Source: Ichthyophis bannanicus
Taxonomy: Eukaryota > Chordata > Amphibia > Gymnophiona > Ichthyophiidae
NCBI GenBank assembly: GCA_033557465.1
Contig: CM066035.1
Location: forward strand, 922,708,522 to 922,772,521
Reading direction: 5' to 3'
Length of the DNA: 64,000 nucleotides
The notes below the pieces were generated by a model, which saw only the letters and a list, made by a program, of their open reading frames with translations, was not told the origin of the DNA and did not search any database. Both the position numbers and the translations under genes were made by a program. Within the stretch, counting starts at the first letter, position 1. Each line of letters starts with the position of its first letter. Positions 10,883 through 20,849 of this stretch are shown here, in pieces.

Positions 10883-12471
10883 CTCTCCACTAGAGAACTT
10901 AACCTTTCTGGCTCTAGAACATCCAGAGCCCCTCACCATCCCAGGAAGGTTAGCTCACTTTGCTCCCAGATGGGAACAAATCACAGCAGAGCAGTGGACC
11001 CTATCCATTATAAGGGAAGGGTACAAACTTCATTTCTTAAACCTTCCTCCTCACACCATGGTGAAACAGTTCTATTCTCCAACATCTCTCCTCACCCTTC
11101 TGGGTCAGGAGATTGCTACCCTTCTTGCCAAAGGGGCAATAGAAGAAGTACCCCTTCTTCAACAGGGCTCAGGGTTCTACTCCCCCTATTTTCTCATCCC
11201 AAAGAAAACAGGGGGCTACAGACCCATATTAGATCTCAGAGAATTGAACAAGTTTCTGTGCAAGGAGAAATTCAAGATGACTTCTCTCGGAACTCTCCTT
11301 CCATATCTCCAGAGTCAAGACTGGCTTTGTTCTCTAGATCTCAAGGATGCGTACACCCATGTTCTCATCTATCCAACACACAGAAGATTCCTTCGCTTCC
11401 TATACCAAGGAAAGCACTTCCAATACAAAGTGCTTCCTTTCGGTCTGGCCTCTGCTCCAAGAGTGTTCACAAAATGCATGGCAATAGTAGCTGCATTCCT
11501 ACGCACTCTAGGAATATTCGTATTCCCATATCTGGACAACTGGCTCATCCGAGCTCCATCCCAGTCAGAGGCCCAGATTTCCCTAACCTGCACAATGCGT
11601 ATTCTTCAGTATCTGGGACCTGGTAATCAACATTCCAAAATCCCATCTAACCCCTACATTTTTTATCTATTTTATTATTCTATTATTGGCTTATGTGTAT
11701 GGTCATGTATTTTTAATGGGGGTATTTTTTACAATTAGAAATATATTTATATTTTTATGGGGGTAGCATCCAATACCTTCTATTTCTCAATATAAAGAAG
11801 TATATTCTTATTTTTTATATAATTTTATTTATTGTTATTATTATTTTTTTAAAGTAGAGTGCAATATTCGTAAATGATTTTAATTTTTTAATCATCTATT
11901 TTGGCGTAAGTTTTCCTCTTTTATTTTTAATCTTTAGAAGCTTTTCTTATAGTTGCGACTTCCATTGTCTCTTTTGAGCCTGGTGTAGTCTATGCACATC
12001 ACACCCACAGGTAATGTTCAACTTTACAATATAGGTTTTCTTTAGTATTAGCATAATTGTTTCTCATTCGGACCTACTCCTTTAGTCTCCTCATCCCTTC
12101 CCATCTTTGATTGTATATAGTTGTTTTTTACAGTTTTGTTGTATATTCTTGTACAATTATAAATGTTTGATTTTATTTTTTGTATTCCTATTTGCATTTT
12201 TAGTTATTTATTTAATAATTTTATTATTTATACACTTATGTATATGTATGTATACATATTTATATGTTAACTGATCTATAGCATAGTTTATTTAATATAT
12301 GAGGATTCAATTTTAAGTGTTTGTATATGGCATTTTTTACATTTTCTGTTGCATATGCTTGTACGATTACAAATAGTTTGGTGTTTTTATTGGATTCCAA
12401 TTAGCACTTTTAATTATTTATTTAATTATCCTATTTATGTACTTCTACATATGTATGTATACATATTTATA

Positions 12472-12549
12472 TGTCATCAGATCCATAGAACAGTTTATTG
12501 AATAGATTTATGTCATCAGATCCATAGTACAGTTTATTGAATAGATTAG
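12472..12549. repeat. 39-bp tandem duplication in AT-rich insert
   Basis: Two adjacent near-identical units start tgtcatcagatccatag at 12472 and 12511, differing at a single internal base and at the last base. They lie in the second of two larger units about 207 bp apart, marked by the shared gtatgtatacatatttatatg. Confidence 0.85.
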
Positions 12550-12684
12550 GGTTTATTTTTAGTGACTGTATATGGTTTTTTATGATTTTAATTGATTATT
12601 ATTGATGAGTTTTCCTTGAGACTTAAGTTATTTGATATAGTCCAATTTTGCCTTTATTTTATGTATATTGTATATTCATGTCAC

Positions 12685-12830
12685 AACTTTTATTTATTTA
12701 TTTATTATTATTTATTACAATTTCTTATATACCGCACTATTGTCAGCGCGGTTTACATACAACAAAATGACCATAACAAACTGCTTGGCTTCACATAGAA
12801 CAGGAGTAACAACTTGGATAACATGTTTAT
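12685..12830 (-). mobile_element. SINE/LINE 3' tail with paired accgc/gcggt motif
   Basis: Read on the minus strand the sequence ends in gtaaaccgcgctgacaatag then tgcggtatataag and a (TAAA/TAA)n tail. The short inverted pair accgc..gcggt before an A/T-rich tail recurs at 43562-43800, 42850-42900 and 59554-59640, which marks one tail family. I infer an RTE-type LINE or a SINE using its tail. Confidence 0.6.
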
Positions 12831-14184
12831 GCTTTACTTTTTATTTTAACCCTCCTTTTTTGGTATATTTATCGTTTAATTATACTAATATGGTTTTACA
12901 ATTTATTTTTTAGTGTGTCCTGATAGCCCCTGAGGAAGTTATATACGAAACACGGCCTGTGTTGGGCTTAGGCCACTTATTTGGTTATAATAAATTCATT
13001 GGGTGTTGAATCTGCCGCTTCCTGTTTTTGTTTCTGCTCGTTTGAGTGGCTAGCGCTGTTTCTTTGTGTACCACAACTGCAAAGGCCTATCTTCCTCAGG
13101 CCCGTTGCCTACGCTTGGTGCAGTTAGCCTCCCAGATTCAATTAAAATCCCATTTAACTGCTCGAGAGATGTTGCAACTTTTAGGCCACATGGCATCCAC
13201 GGTGCATGTGGTTCCCTATGCTCGCCTTCACATGAGAGCAGCTCAGTGGACCCTATCCACCCATTGGACCCAGGCATCAGGTTGCCTGTCAGACAAAATA
13301 GCAACCTCCAGTCGCCTATTTTCGTCCCTCCACTGGTGGACGTCCACTCAGAATCTGTTGCTGGGGTCCCCCTTTCAACAGGTATTACCCCAAGCAACCC
13401 TTACAACAGATGCCTCTCCAAAGTGTTGGGGAGCTCATCTACAAGATCTCTCAACCCAGGGCATCTGATCTCCACAGGAGACACATCTTCATATCAACCT
13501 CTTAGAGCTCAGGGCAATTTTTCTGGCTCTCAGAGTTTTCCACACCCTGCTCAGCTACAAGACAGTCCTCATCCACATGGACAACCAAGTAGCTATGTTC
13601 TATGTGAACAAGCAGGGGGGAACTGGCTCTCTGTCGCTTTGCAACGAAGCTCTGAGATTGTGGGCCTTTGCCAGAGAGCATCAAATCCATCACATGGCAG
13701 TATATCTTCCATGATTCAAAACTCTTGGGCAGACAGACTCGGTCGAGTTCTGCTTCCGCACAAATGGTCCCTCTATGGGGACCAGATAAACAGAATTTTT
13801 CAGATTTGGGGTACCCCAGACATAGACCTGTTTGCAAGTCCGTGGAATGCCAAACTTCCCCGGTTCTGTTCCAGGGTTCCATGTCAGGGAGTTCAGGCCA
13901 GGGATGCCTTTCTCCTTCATTGGGGGCAAGACTTCCTCTATGCCTTTCCACCTATTCCCCTAATCCCCAAGACTCTGTTCAAGCTTCAGAGAGACAAAGG
14001 GACTATGATCCTCATAGCACCACTTTGGCCACGCCAAGTGTGGTACCCTCTACTTCTGCATCTCTCTCAAGCTCCCTCCCTAGACCTGGGGTCTGCTCCA
14101 GATCTCCTCTCCCAGGAGGAGGGAACTTTGTGGCACCCAAATCCTCAGTCTCTTCATCTCAGGGCCTGGTTGCTGAAGGCCTAG

Positions 14185-15221
14185 ACCTTCAAGATTTACA
14201 ACTTTCTCAGCAAGTGAAGGATATCCTTCATGCTTCCAGAAAGCCTTCCACCAGACGTTCATATGCTTTTAAATGGAAAAGGTTTTCCATTTGGTGTGCA
14301 GAGAAGGGTCTCAACCCTCTTGCAATACCTTTGAATTCTTTACTAGACTATTTACTGCATTTGTCCCATGCAGGCCTTAAAACAAATTCAATCAGAGTCC
14401 ATTTGAGTGCTATTGCAGCATCCCTTAAGCCTCTCAATGGATAACCTATTTCCTCTCATCCTCTTATAGCAAGATTCATGAGAGGCCTTCTTTTGACTAA
14501 ACCTCCCATTAGACCACCTCCAGTGGCATGGGACTTGAATCTGGTTCTTGGCCAGCTCATGAAGCCACCCTTTGAACCCTTAGCCACTACCTCCTTGAAA
14601 TTCCTTTTCTGGAAGGTTATTTTTCTCATTGCACTCACTTCAGCTCGCCGTATCAGTGAGTTGCAAGCTTTAGTGGCTAATCCTCCTTACACAAGGTTCC
14701 ATCATGACAAGGTAGTCCTCAGAACTAATCCACACTTTATGCCTAAAGTGGTCTCACCTTTTCATCTGAACCAGGAGGTATATTTACATGTCTTTTTTCC
14801 AGGACCTCATGCATCAAGTGCAGAGAGGAATCTTCATACCCTGGATTGTAAAAGAGCACTTGCTTTCTACTTACAAAGGACACAGCAACATAGAAAGTCC
14901 TCTCAACTTTTTGTTGCTTTTGACCCCTCTCATTTAGGACTTCCAGTCTCTAAGAGAACTCTGTCCAATTGGATTGCTCAGTGTATTTCCTTCGCCTACC
15001 AGAGTAAGAACCTTTCTCTGGAGGGCCATGTCACAGCTCACAATGTGAGGGCCATGGCAGCCTCTATGGCTCATCTTAACTCTGTGTCCATCGACCAAAT
15101 CTGTCGAGCGGCCACCTGGGCATCGGTTCATACCTTCACAGCCCATTACTGCTTGGACAAGGATTCCCGCCGGGATGCCTTGTTTGGTCAGGCTGTTCTC
15201 AAACACCTGTTCTATACCTAA
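14185..15221 (+). pseudogene. DIRS tyrosine recombinase of copy D with one stop codon
   Basis: The N-terminal half has STRRSYAFKWKRFSIWC near 14250-14300. The catalytic half has SARRISELQAL near 14640-14670, VTAHNVRAMA near 15030-15060 (His and Arg present), ATWASVHTF and the catalytic Tyr in AHYCLD near 15150. One TAA at 14442-14444 interrupts an otherwise continuous frame; copy O has CAA there, so it is a C to T change. The frame ends in LFYT then TAA. Confidence 0.85.
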
Positions 15222-15334
15222 TCAACTCCTACCCTCCATCGCTGTCTGGATGCCTGAGATTCATGGGTAGAGGTGGAGCCCTTCCCAGGGACTCACAATC
15301 TGGGTGATCTCCCAGGCATCTCTAGCTGGGGAGT

Positions 15335-15450
15335 CCCCATATGTGAAGACTCATTCCTGCTTATTCCTGGAGATAGCACAGTTTCTTACCTGTAACAGGT
15401 GTTCTCTGTGAACAGCAGGAATAAGTCTTCACAACCCACCCACCTCCCCT
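15335..15450 (+). repeat. Internal complementary region (ICR) of copy D
   Basis: Contains tgaagactcattcctgctta, ctggagatagcacag, then ttacctgtaacaggtg and tctctgtgaacagcaggaat. This is the reverse complement of the right end joined to the left end, with the junction near 15375. In DIRS elements such a region is thought to template circle closure. Confidence 0.85.
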
Positions 15451-15519
15451 AGGAGTTGTATCTCTCTATCTATCTTTCCTTTCCTCTCTCTCTCTCTTTG
15501 TCTCAGCTTTAAAACTCGA

Positions 15520-15708
15520 ACTGGAGAGAGGCAGTTAGGAAAGGCGGGAAGGCAGCGCGCAAGCGCTGTGGGATGCTCCCAAAAGCTTTCTTTAAGGACG
15601 CTGGGGAGCGTTCCCGCGCAGGCTCCGTCGGTACCGACGATACCCATATGTGAAGATTTATTCCTGCTGTTCCCAGAGATCACCTGTTACAGGTAAGTAA
15701 ATGTGCTT
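15520..15708 (+). repeat. Right inverted terminal repeat of copy D
   Basis: Inverted match of 10381-10560. It ends cacctgttacaggtaagt and then aaatgtgctt before copy C resumes at 15709. Confidence 0.88.
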
Positions 15709-15770
15709 TACTCACCTGTAACAGGTGTTCTCCAGGAGCAGCAGGAATTAGTCCTCACAACCCTCCCTCC
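15709..15770 (+). repeat. ICR of copy C, right half
   Basis: Starts tactcacctgtaacaggtg and continues ttctccaggagcagcagg, the reverse complement of the extreme right end of copy C at about 15975-16020. It completes the half at 10334-10380. Confidence 0.9.
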
Positions 15771-15829
15771 TCCCCTGGGAGTTGCAGTTGTACATAGTTC
15801 ATTTTTACACTTTTTGTGCTATCTTTTAG

Positions 15830-16027
15830 TTATGTCATCTGACTGAACAAGATGGCACCTTTAGGCGGGAAGGGGACCGCGCATGCGTGCAGTATTCCCA
15901 AAGGCTTTCTTAGAAAGCTGGGGAAATGCTCCGCACGGGGGCTCCATCGACGTCGATGTCACCCATATGTGATGACTGATTCCTGCTGCTCCTGGAGAAC
16001 ACCTGTTACAGGTGAGTAACTACTCTT
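15830..16027 (+). repeat. Right inverted terminal repeat of copy C
   Basis: Inverted match of 4936-5130, for example GATGTCACCCATATGTGATG against the left end. It adds an outer part absent from the left repeat: the palindrome cacctgttacaggtg followed by agtaactactctt. Such unequal ends are usual for DIRS elements. Confidence 0.9.
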
Positions 16028-16754
16028 TCTGGTGGTGCTCGCCTCTGCCTGCAGAGTCGGTGATCTTCAGGCCTTGGTGGCCACTTTACACAAGATTCTA
16101 AAAGAATAGGGTCGTGCTTCGCACCCACCCTAAATTCCTTCTAAAGGTAGTATCCGCCGTCCACCTTAACCAGGAGATGGTGCTTCCCACTACCTTTCCA
16201 TGGCCCCACGCTGACAAGGTGTGGGCCATACTCTGGATTGTAAAAGGGCCCTGTCCTACCTGCAACATACCCCGGGCCACCACACTGTCTCACAGCTTTT
16301 TGTTTCCTACTCCCCCCAGTCGACTGGGGGAGACTGTTACCAAACGGACGCTGTCCACCTGGTTGGCTGACTGCATTGCCTTTGTCCATAGTCAGGCTGG
16401 ACTCTCTTTTTTTGAGTCCGGTCACAGTGCATGTCAGGGCAATGGCGACCTTTGTTGCAAGTCTACGCTCTGTCCTATGGCAGACATCTGCTGGGCCTAC
16501 ACCTGGTCCTCAGTTCACACCTTTGCAGCTCACTAATGCCTGGAGAGGGAGTCCTTTTGGGACAGCTCTTTCAGCCAGGCCATGCTCCGTAATCTGTTTG
16601 GGGTTTAGGCAGCTTTTACCCTCCGACCCTTCTGTGTTCAGGCTACCGTAGTGATGGTTCTCCCTGGACACTGGGGTGTCCTTAGAGTCTTTCCTCAGAC
16701 TTGCTTGTGGCTGGACCGTGTTTTTTTTCTATAGATTCTCTGTAGCCTGTAGTT

Positions 16755-17106
16755 AGGAAGTCCCATATGTGAGGACTGACTTTCCTGCTTGTTCTTGGAG
16801 GAAGCATAGTTACCCACCTCTAACAGGTGTTCTTCAGGAAGAGCAGGAATCGGTCCTCAGAATCCTCCCTCCTCCCCTTAGAGTTGCTGTACAGTTTTAG
16901 CCGTCTTTTTTTATTGACTCTAGCTATGTCATCTGATTGAGTAAGATGGCACCCTTAGGCGGAAAGGGGACCATGCATGCGTGGTGACATCTCACAAAAG
17001 CTTTCTTTGAAAGCTGGAGAGATGCTTTCTCAGGGGCTCCATCAGTATCACCCACTGATTCCTGCTGTCCCTGGAAAACACCTGTTACATGTGAGTAACT
17101 ATGCTA
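16755..17106 (+). repeat. ICR and right terminal repeat of copy B
   Basis: The ICR (about 16755-16870) reads tgaggactgactttcctgct, then gcatagttacccacctctaa with caggtgttcttcagg. The terminal repeat (about 16925-17106) ends cacctgttacatgtgagtaa then ctatgct. Both differ from C and K at several positions, so B is the older host of the nest. Confidence 0.8.
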
Positions 17107-17771
17107 TTTCTAAATCCTATTATGTTTCAGGAAAGGTTATTGGCAATTCTTTGGGTGATGATGCTTCTGTTGCTCTAGAGCTACCTTAGTAGTTTCCTTT
17201 GTAAATGAATGTGATAGTCTTTTGATCCTTAAGCAGTATTTTAAAAATAAGGATTCTCTTTTTTTTTTTTTTTTGTGGTTTCAAATTGCAGTTTTTCCTG
17301 ATGTTTCAAGGATGACCCAGTTGAGGAAGAAACTTTTTCTTTCCTTTAAACCTAGGGTTATTGCTCTTGCATGCACCTTTTAATTCAGATATCCCTGTAA
17401 GTGTTTAATTATTTCAGGGTGTCAAATATCTTTTTCTGTATCCCTCTCAATTGGAAAAGCTATTGATTCAAAAGGAGACTTCCAACCCGATATCCCAGGA
17501 TGGTAGGGAGGATGATTAGCTGCTTTTGACGCTATTTTGGAGTAATTGAAGTTTTTACAACTATATCATGTAGTGGTGCTGCCTATTTTCATTTAGGTTT
17601 TATTTTCCACTATTGATTATGGTCCCCGTAATAAGGGCTAAATGTCCCTGTATTTTTCTTTGTTTTATTTTTGCTGTTTTTAGTATGTTACTTTATTGTA
17701 ATTGGGATATGTTTCTTTGTTCTTATGGACTGAATATATATATAATCTGTAAAATAAATAAATAAAAAAAA
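17107..17771 (+). mobile_element. L1-like ORF1 C-terminus and 3' UTR of an ORF1-only LINE
   Basis: The first part matches the later half of the ORF1 remnant at 53340-53680: SKSYYVSGK, then the block QxxVFPDVSRMTQLRKK near 17285-17330 and FKPRVIAL. After this C-terminal ORF1 domain there is no endonuclease-RT ORF2. The sequence passes through a T-rich UTR to aataaataaataaaaaaaa at 17754-17771. The 5' part is cut off by copy B, which therefore inserted into this LINE. Confidence 0.65.
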
Positions 17772-18159
17772 GGCAGAAAGAAGGCTATACAACAGCTAGC
17801 ATGGTTAAAAGGTGAAGTAGAAGAGACTTACAGCCAAAATGATAGGTCCAGCCCAACCATTAAACCAGATTAGTTGATAGTCTAGGGCAGCATCTTCTGA
17901 GGGGCAGCAGCGGTCAAGTCTAAACAATAGATCCTGACAGCCACTCAAACTCATATTAGCAGCACATTCTTTTTATCTGCAGGGATTGTGGACCCACAAA
18001 TACACAGCAGAGTTTATGTATTTTTACCTGATTGTTGCGAAGGGTAGTGTTGGGGTGACTGAGTTTAGTGACTGAGTTTAATTATCAAAATCGTGTAGGG
18101 TGAGGGGAGCACACATAAGGTTGAAAGCTCACATACGGTGAGCAAAAGAACATCTTTAA
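17772..18159. other. Unassigned intergenic or intronic stretch
   Basis: No coding frame, RNA gene or repeat that I recognise. It lies between the A-rich tail of the ORF1-only LINE and the start of recognisable CR1 sequence, and could be unique intron or an old repeat. Confidence 0.5.
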
Positions 18160-20605
18160 TAAAATGGAAAAGGAACTAAATGAAGACAATAAGAAAAAGC
18201 ATATGAACTGGTGAGTTAGATATAATGCATTGATAAGGAAAGTAAAAAGAATTTGAGAAGAAACTTATTGTAGAGGAGAAAAAACACAAACATTTTCAGG
18301 TATATTTGAAGTAAGTAACTTGTGAGGGAGTCAGATGATCATCAGATGATCGAAGGATAAAAAGGATACTTGGGAAGGACAAGGCCATAGCTGAGAGATT
18401 ATTCTTTGATATTTACTGAGGAAGATGTGAGGGAACTGCCCTTGCCAGAAAAGGTATTTAGTGGTGACAGTGAACCTGGAAGATGTAGTAGGACAAATTA
18501 ATAAACTAAAGGGTAGCACGTCTTTGGGAGTGGATGGTATACACTGCAGACTGCTGCTGAAGGAACTCATAAATGAAATTGCAGAGCTATTAGTAATTTG
18601 TGGCCTATCATTACAACTATCTATGGTACCCAAAGATTGGAAAGTGGCCAGTGTAATGCCAGTTTTTAAAAAGGGCTTTAGGGGTGATCTGGTAAACTTC
18701 AGACCGATGAACTTGATGTCAGTGCCAGGGAAAATGGTTGAAACTATACAAAGAAAAAAATTGCTAAATAATCGGTCATGGTTTAATGACACAAAGCCAA
18801 AACAGATTTAGCTAAGCGAAGCCTTGCATCACCAATCTACGTTTCTTTGAAGGCGTGAATAAGCATGTGGATAAAGGTGAGCCAGCTGATAGTGTATTTG
18901 GACTTTCAGAAAGTATTGGCAAAGTCCCACATGAGACTCCTGAATAATTTAAAAGGTCAAGGAATAGGAGGCAATATTCTATTGTGGTTGGGAACTGGTG
19001 ACAAACTAGGAAACCTGGTCTGTTTAAATGGTCAATTTTCTTAGTGGAGGAAGGTGGTTGGTGGGATCTGTACTGGGATTGATGTAGTATAACATGGTTA
19101 TAAATGGTCTGGAAATGGGAACCACTAGTGGGTGGTCTAATTTTACAGATACATCAAATTATTCAAAATAGTTGTAAGAAATTACAGAAAGACTTTGCAA
19201 GACTGGGAGTCTGGGCAACCAAATGGAAGATAAAATTTAATGTGGACAAATGCAAATCGATGCACCTAAGGAAGAAAATCTTCCTCAAGTCTCGATATGC
19301 TCATATAACTCCTCTTCTCATCGCTTCATTGGCTCCCTATCCATTTCCTTATCCAGTTCAAACTTCTCCTGCTGACCTACCTATAAATGCACTCATTCTG
19401 CTGCTCCTTTCCTCTCTTTATCTCTCCCTACACCCCCTCCTTGGGAGCTCCTGGCAGATCGCTTCTATCTGTGCTCTTCTTCTGCCACCTCCAGACTTTG
19501 ATCCTTTCACCTTGCTGCTGCTTGTGCCTGGAACAAACTGTCTGAGCCTGTATGTTGGGCTTCATCTCTGGCCCTTATCAAATGCAGACTTAAAACTCAG
19601 CTCTTCGAGTCTGCTTTTGGATCCTGATCCACTTAGTCTCCTATGCGTTCCCTTACCATTCCCCTAGAATATATCCTTGTCGTCAGCTGTTGTGTGTTGT
19701 CTATCTTGATTAGATTGTAAGCTCCGATGAGCAGGGGCTGTCTTTTACATGCGTCTGTACAGCGCCACATGCGTCTTGTAGTGCTATACAAATCATCAGT
19801 AGTAGTAGTAGAAAAACCCAAATTATACCTACAAGATGATAGGTTCCTCTAGGTGTCCTCACCTAGGAAACGGATCCAGGTGCTATAGGGGGACAATACA
19901 TTAAAATCTTCTGCTCAGTGTGCAGTAGTAGCCAAAAAAAAAGGCAGAGAATGTTAGGAATGATTAAGGAAAGGAATAAAAAGTAAACTAAAGAATAATA
20001 CAATACCTCTGTATTGCTCCTCGGTATGGCCTCATCTTGAGTTTTGTGTGCACTGCATCTCAAAAAAAAGCTATAGTTTAATTGGAAAAGGTACAGAAAA
20101 GGGCAGCCAAAATAATGGTGGGGATAGAATGACTCCTCCTCCCCCTAGGATTAAAAGCTAAAGAGGCTAGGGCTCTTCAGCTTGAGAAGAGATAGCTGAA
20201 GGGAGATACAATAAAGTCTCTCAAATCCTGAGAGGAGTGGTACGAGTAAACATGAATAGTTAAATGTTTTGAAACATACGGAGACTAGGGGACACACCAT
20301 TCAATTACTAAGTAGTACTTTTAAAGCAAATAATTAAGCTTTGGAATTTATTGCCAGAGGATGTGGTAAAACCAGTTAGTATAGCAGGGTTTAAAATAGG
20401 TTTGGCCAAGTTTCTGGAAGAAAAGTCCATAAATAGTTATTAAGGTAGACTTGGGGAAAGCACTGATGTTCTTATCCTTTGGTGTAAAGAATCTTACTGC
20501 TTCTTGGGATCCTGCCAGTTATGACCTAGATTTGCAACTGTTGGAAACAGTATACTGGGCTTGATGGGCCATTTTTCTGTCTCAATATGGAAGTTTGTAT
20601 GTTCT
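18160..20605 (+). mobile_element. CR1-type LINE, 5'-truncated, split by an L2 fragment
   Basis: Coding signal begins near 18400. The frame at 18461-18811 has LGVDGIHCRLLKELINEIAE-like and VPKDWKVASVMPVFKKG blocks, the normal RT N-terminal half of CR1, and 19185-19280 has LGVWATKWKIKFNVDKCKSMHL. An L2 fragment interrupts it at 19281-19815. CR1 then resumes (about 19816-20605) with the C-terminal region and the typical 3' end: gttggaaacagtatactggg, then gcttgatgggcca. Stops and frame changes make it inactive. Confidence 0.85.
19281..19815 (+). mobile_element. L2-type LINE 3' fragment nested in CR1
   Basis: Contains the 3' end of an L2-type RT ORF in mixed frames (SHITPLLIAS, LAPYPFPYPVQ, LLLLVPGTNCLSL) and the L2-like 3' UTR phrase agattgtaagctccgatgag then caggggctgtc, ending in (AGT)n at 19798-19811. 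CR1 sequence on both sides is continuous once it is removed: the codons for HLRKK precede it and the expected following codons resume after it. Confidence 0.75.
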
Positions 20606-20849
20606 TTAGCGCTTGAGAGGATTCTTTCCCTTTACAGCAGAAAGCAGAATCTTGTTAAGATGTGATTTTGAGCGTGTAAAATTTGACGCCCATAGGGCTA
20701 CTTGTAGCCACCACAGTTCATAGCGTTTTGCAAGATGGTCAACATAGTATGTGCTGTATCCCAGTAACCATTCAGCGTATATCTAAAATGATTGACTTCA
20801 AGTATAAAGATCAGCTAGAACCTGGATTTAACAAAGTCTAGTTTTAACA

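Larger units (their letters stand above)
11656..13055 (+). mobile_element. AT-rich insertion, probably Penelope-like 3' UTR
   Basis: The insert is very AT-rich, unlike the DIRS sequence around it, and has no coding frame I can recognise. Near 12915-12960 it reads cccctgaggaagttatat followed by acgaaacacggcctgtgt, a motif I associate with Penelope-like 3' UTRs. It contains two copies of a roughly 207-bp repeat (about 12120-12550), a 39-bp tandem duplication (12472-12510 and 12511-12549), and a smaller minus-strand SINE-like tail. No clear target duplication is seen. The Penelope assignment is inference. Confidence 0.55.
10883..14180 (+). pseudogene. DIRS RT-RNase H of copy D, split by Penelope fragment, YLDN active site
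   Basis: The first part (10883-11655) is an open frame with PGRLAHFAPRWEQITAEQW, GSGFYSPYFLIPKKTGGYRP, DWLCSLDLKDAYTHVL, QYKVLPFGLASAPRVFTKC and YLDNW near 11535, where copy O has YLDD. It breaks off at an AT-rich insertion. The rest resumes near 13056 with ARCLRLVQLAS and LLGHMASTVHVVPYARLHMRAAQWTL, then an RNase H-like TTDASPK near 13400, but with frame changes. Alignment with copy O shows that about 35 bp of RT sequence was lost at the insertion point. Confidence 0.85.
10381..15708 (+). mobile_element. DIRS retrotransposon copy D, gag-deleted, inserted in copy C ICR
   Basis: Copy D has a left terminal repeat (10381-10600), a short gag remnant, RT-RNase H split by an AT-rich insertion, a recombinase (to 15221), an ICR (about 15335-15450) and a right terminal repeat (about 15520-15708). 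Its terminal repeats carry the GGTATCGTCGGTACCGAC-type box shared with copy O, not the ATGTCACC box of C, so it belongs to the O/H subgroup. It lies exactly between the two halves of the ICR of C: gagaaagagtag before, tactcacctg after. No target duplication is visible. Confidence 0.9.
4936..16027 (+). mobile_element. DIRS retrotransposon copy C, full length, split by copy D
   Basis: Copy C has all parts of a DIRS element: left terminal repeat (4936-5130), gag (5335-7197), RT-RNase H (about 7198-9160), tyrosine recombinase (9084-10199), ICR (10334-10380 plus 15709-15770) and right terminal repeat (about 15830-16027). Without copy D it would be about 5.8 kb. It sits in the recombinase of copy B. 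Flanks read gttgtctt before and tctggtgg after, so the empty site can be reconstructed by matching copy I without a target duplication, as expected for recombinase-mediated insertion. Inverted arms at the two ends are long and still closely similar. Confidence 0.9.
4505..16606 (+). pseudogene. DIRS tyrosine recombinase of copy B, split by 11 kb insertion
   Basis: The coding region occupies 4505-4935 and 16028-16606. The N-terminal part has the STRRAYAFKWHRFSVWC block near 4575-4630 seen in all copies here. The C-terminal part has SACRVGDLQAL at about 16050 (catalytic Arg retained), a shortened HVR where other copies have HxxR near 16430, and at 16533-16535 a stop codon (TAA) where the other copies have the catalytic tyrosine. 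It is therefore dead at the active site as well as physically split. Confidence 0.8.
3379..17106 (+). mobile_element. DIRS retrotransposon copy B, 5'-truncated, split by copy C
   Basis: Copy B consists of two segments, 3379-4935 and 16028-17106. The first begins inside the RT-RNase H region and runs into the recombinase. The second resumes in the recombinase at the point where the first stops, shown by alignment with copy I around 42480-42530. After the recombinase come an ICR (about 16755-16870) and a right terminal repeat (about 16925-17106). The interrupting DNA is copy C with its own nested insertions. The left terminal repeat, gag and most of the RT are missing, and CR1 lies directly upstream. 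Confidence 0.85.

Noticed and set aside
4936..16027. Endogenous retrovirus or LTR retrotransposon
   Set aside because: There are no direct long terminal repeats, no protease and no DDE integrase. Inverted ends, an ICR and a tyrosine recombinase identify DIRS.
17101..17190. Host exon after a pyrimidine tract (tatgtttcag)
   Set aside because: The following bases align with the ORF1-only LINE at 53340, so the CAG is part of a repeat.
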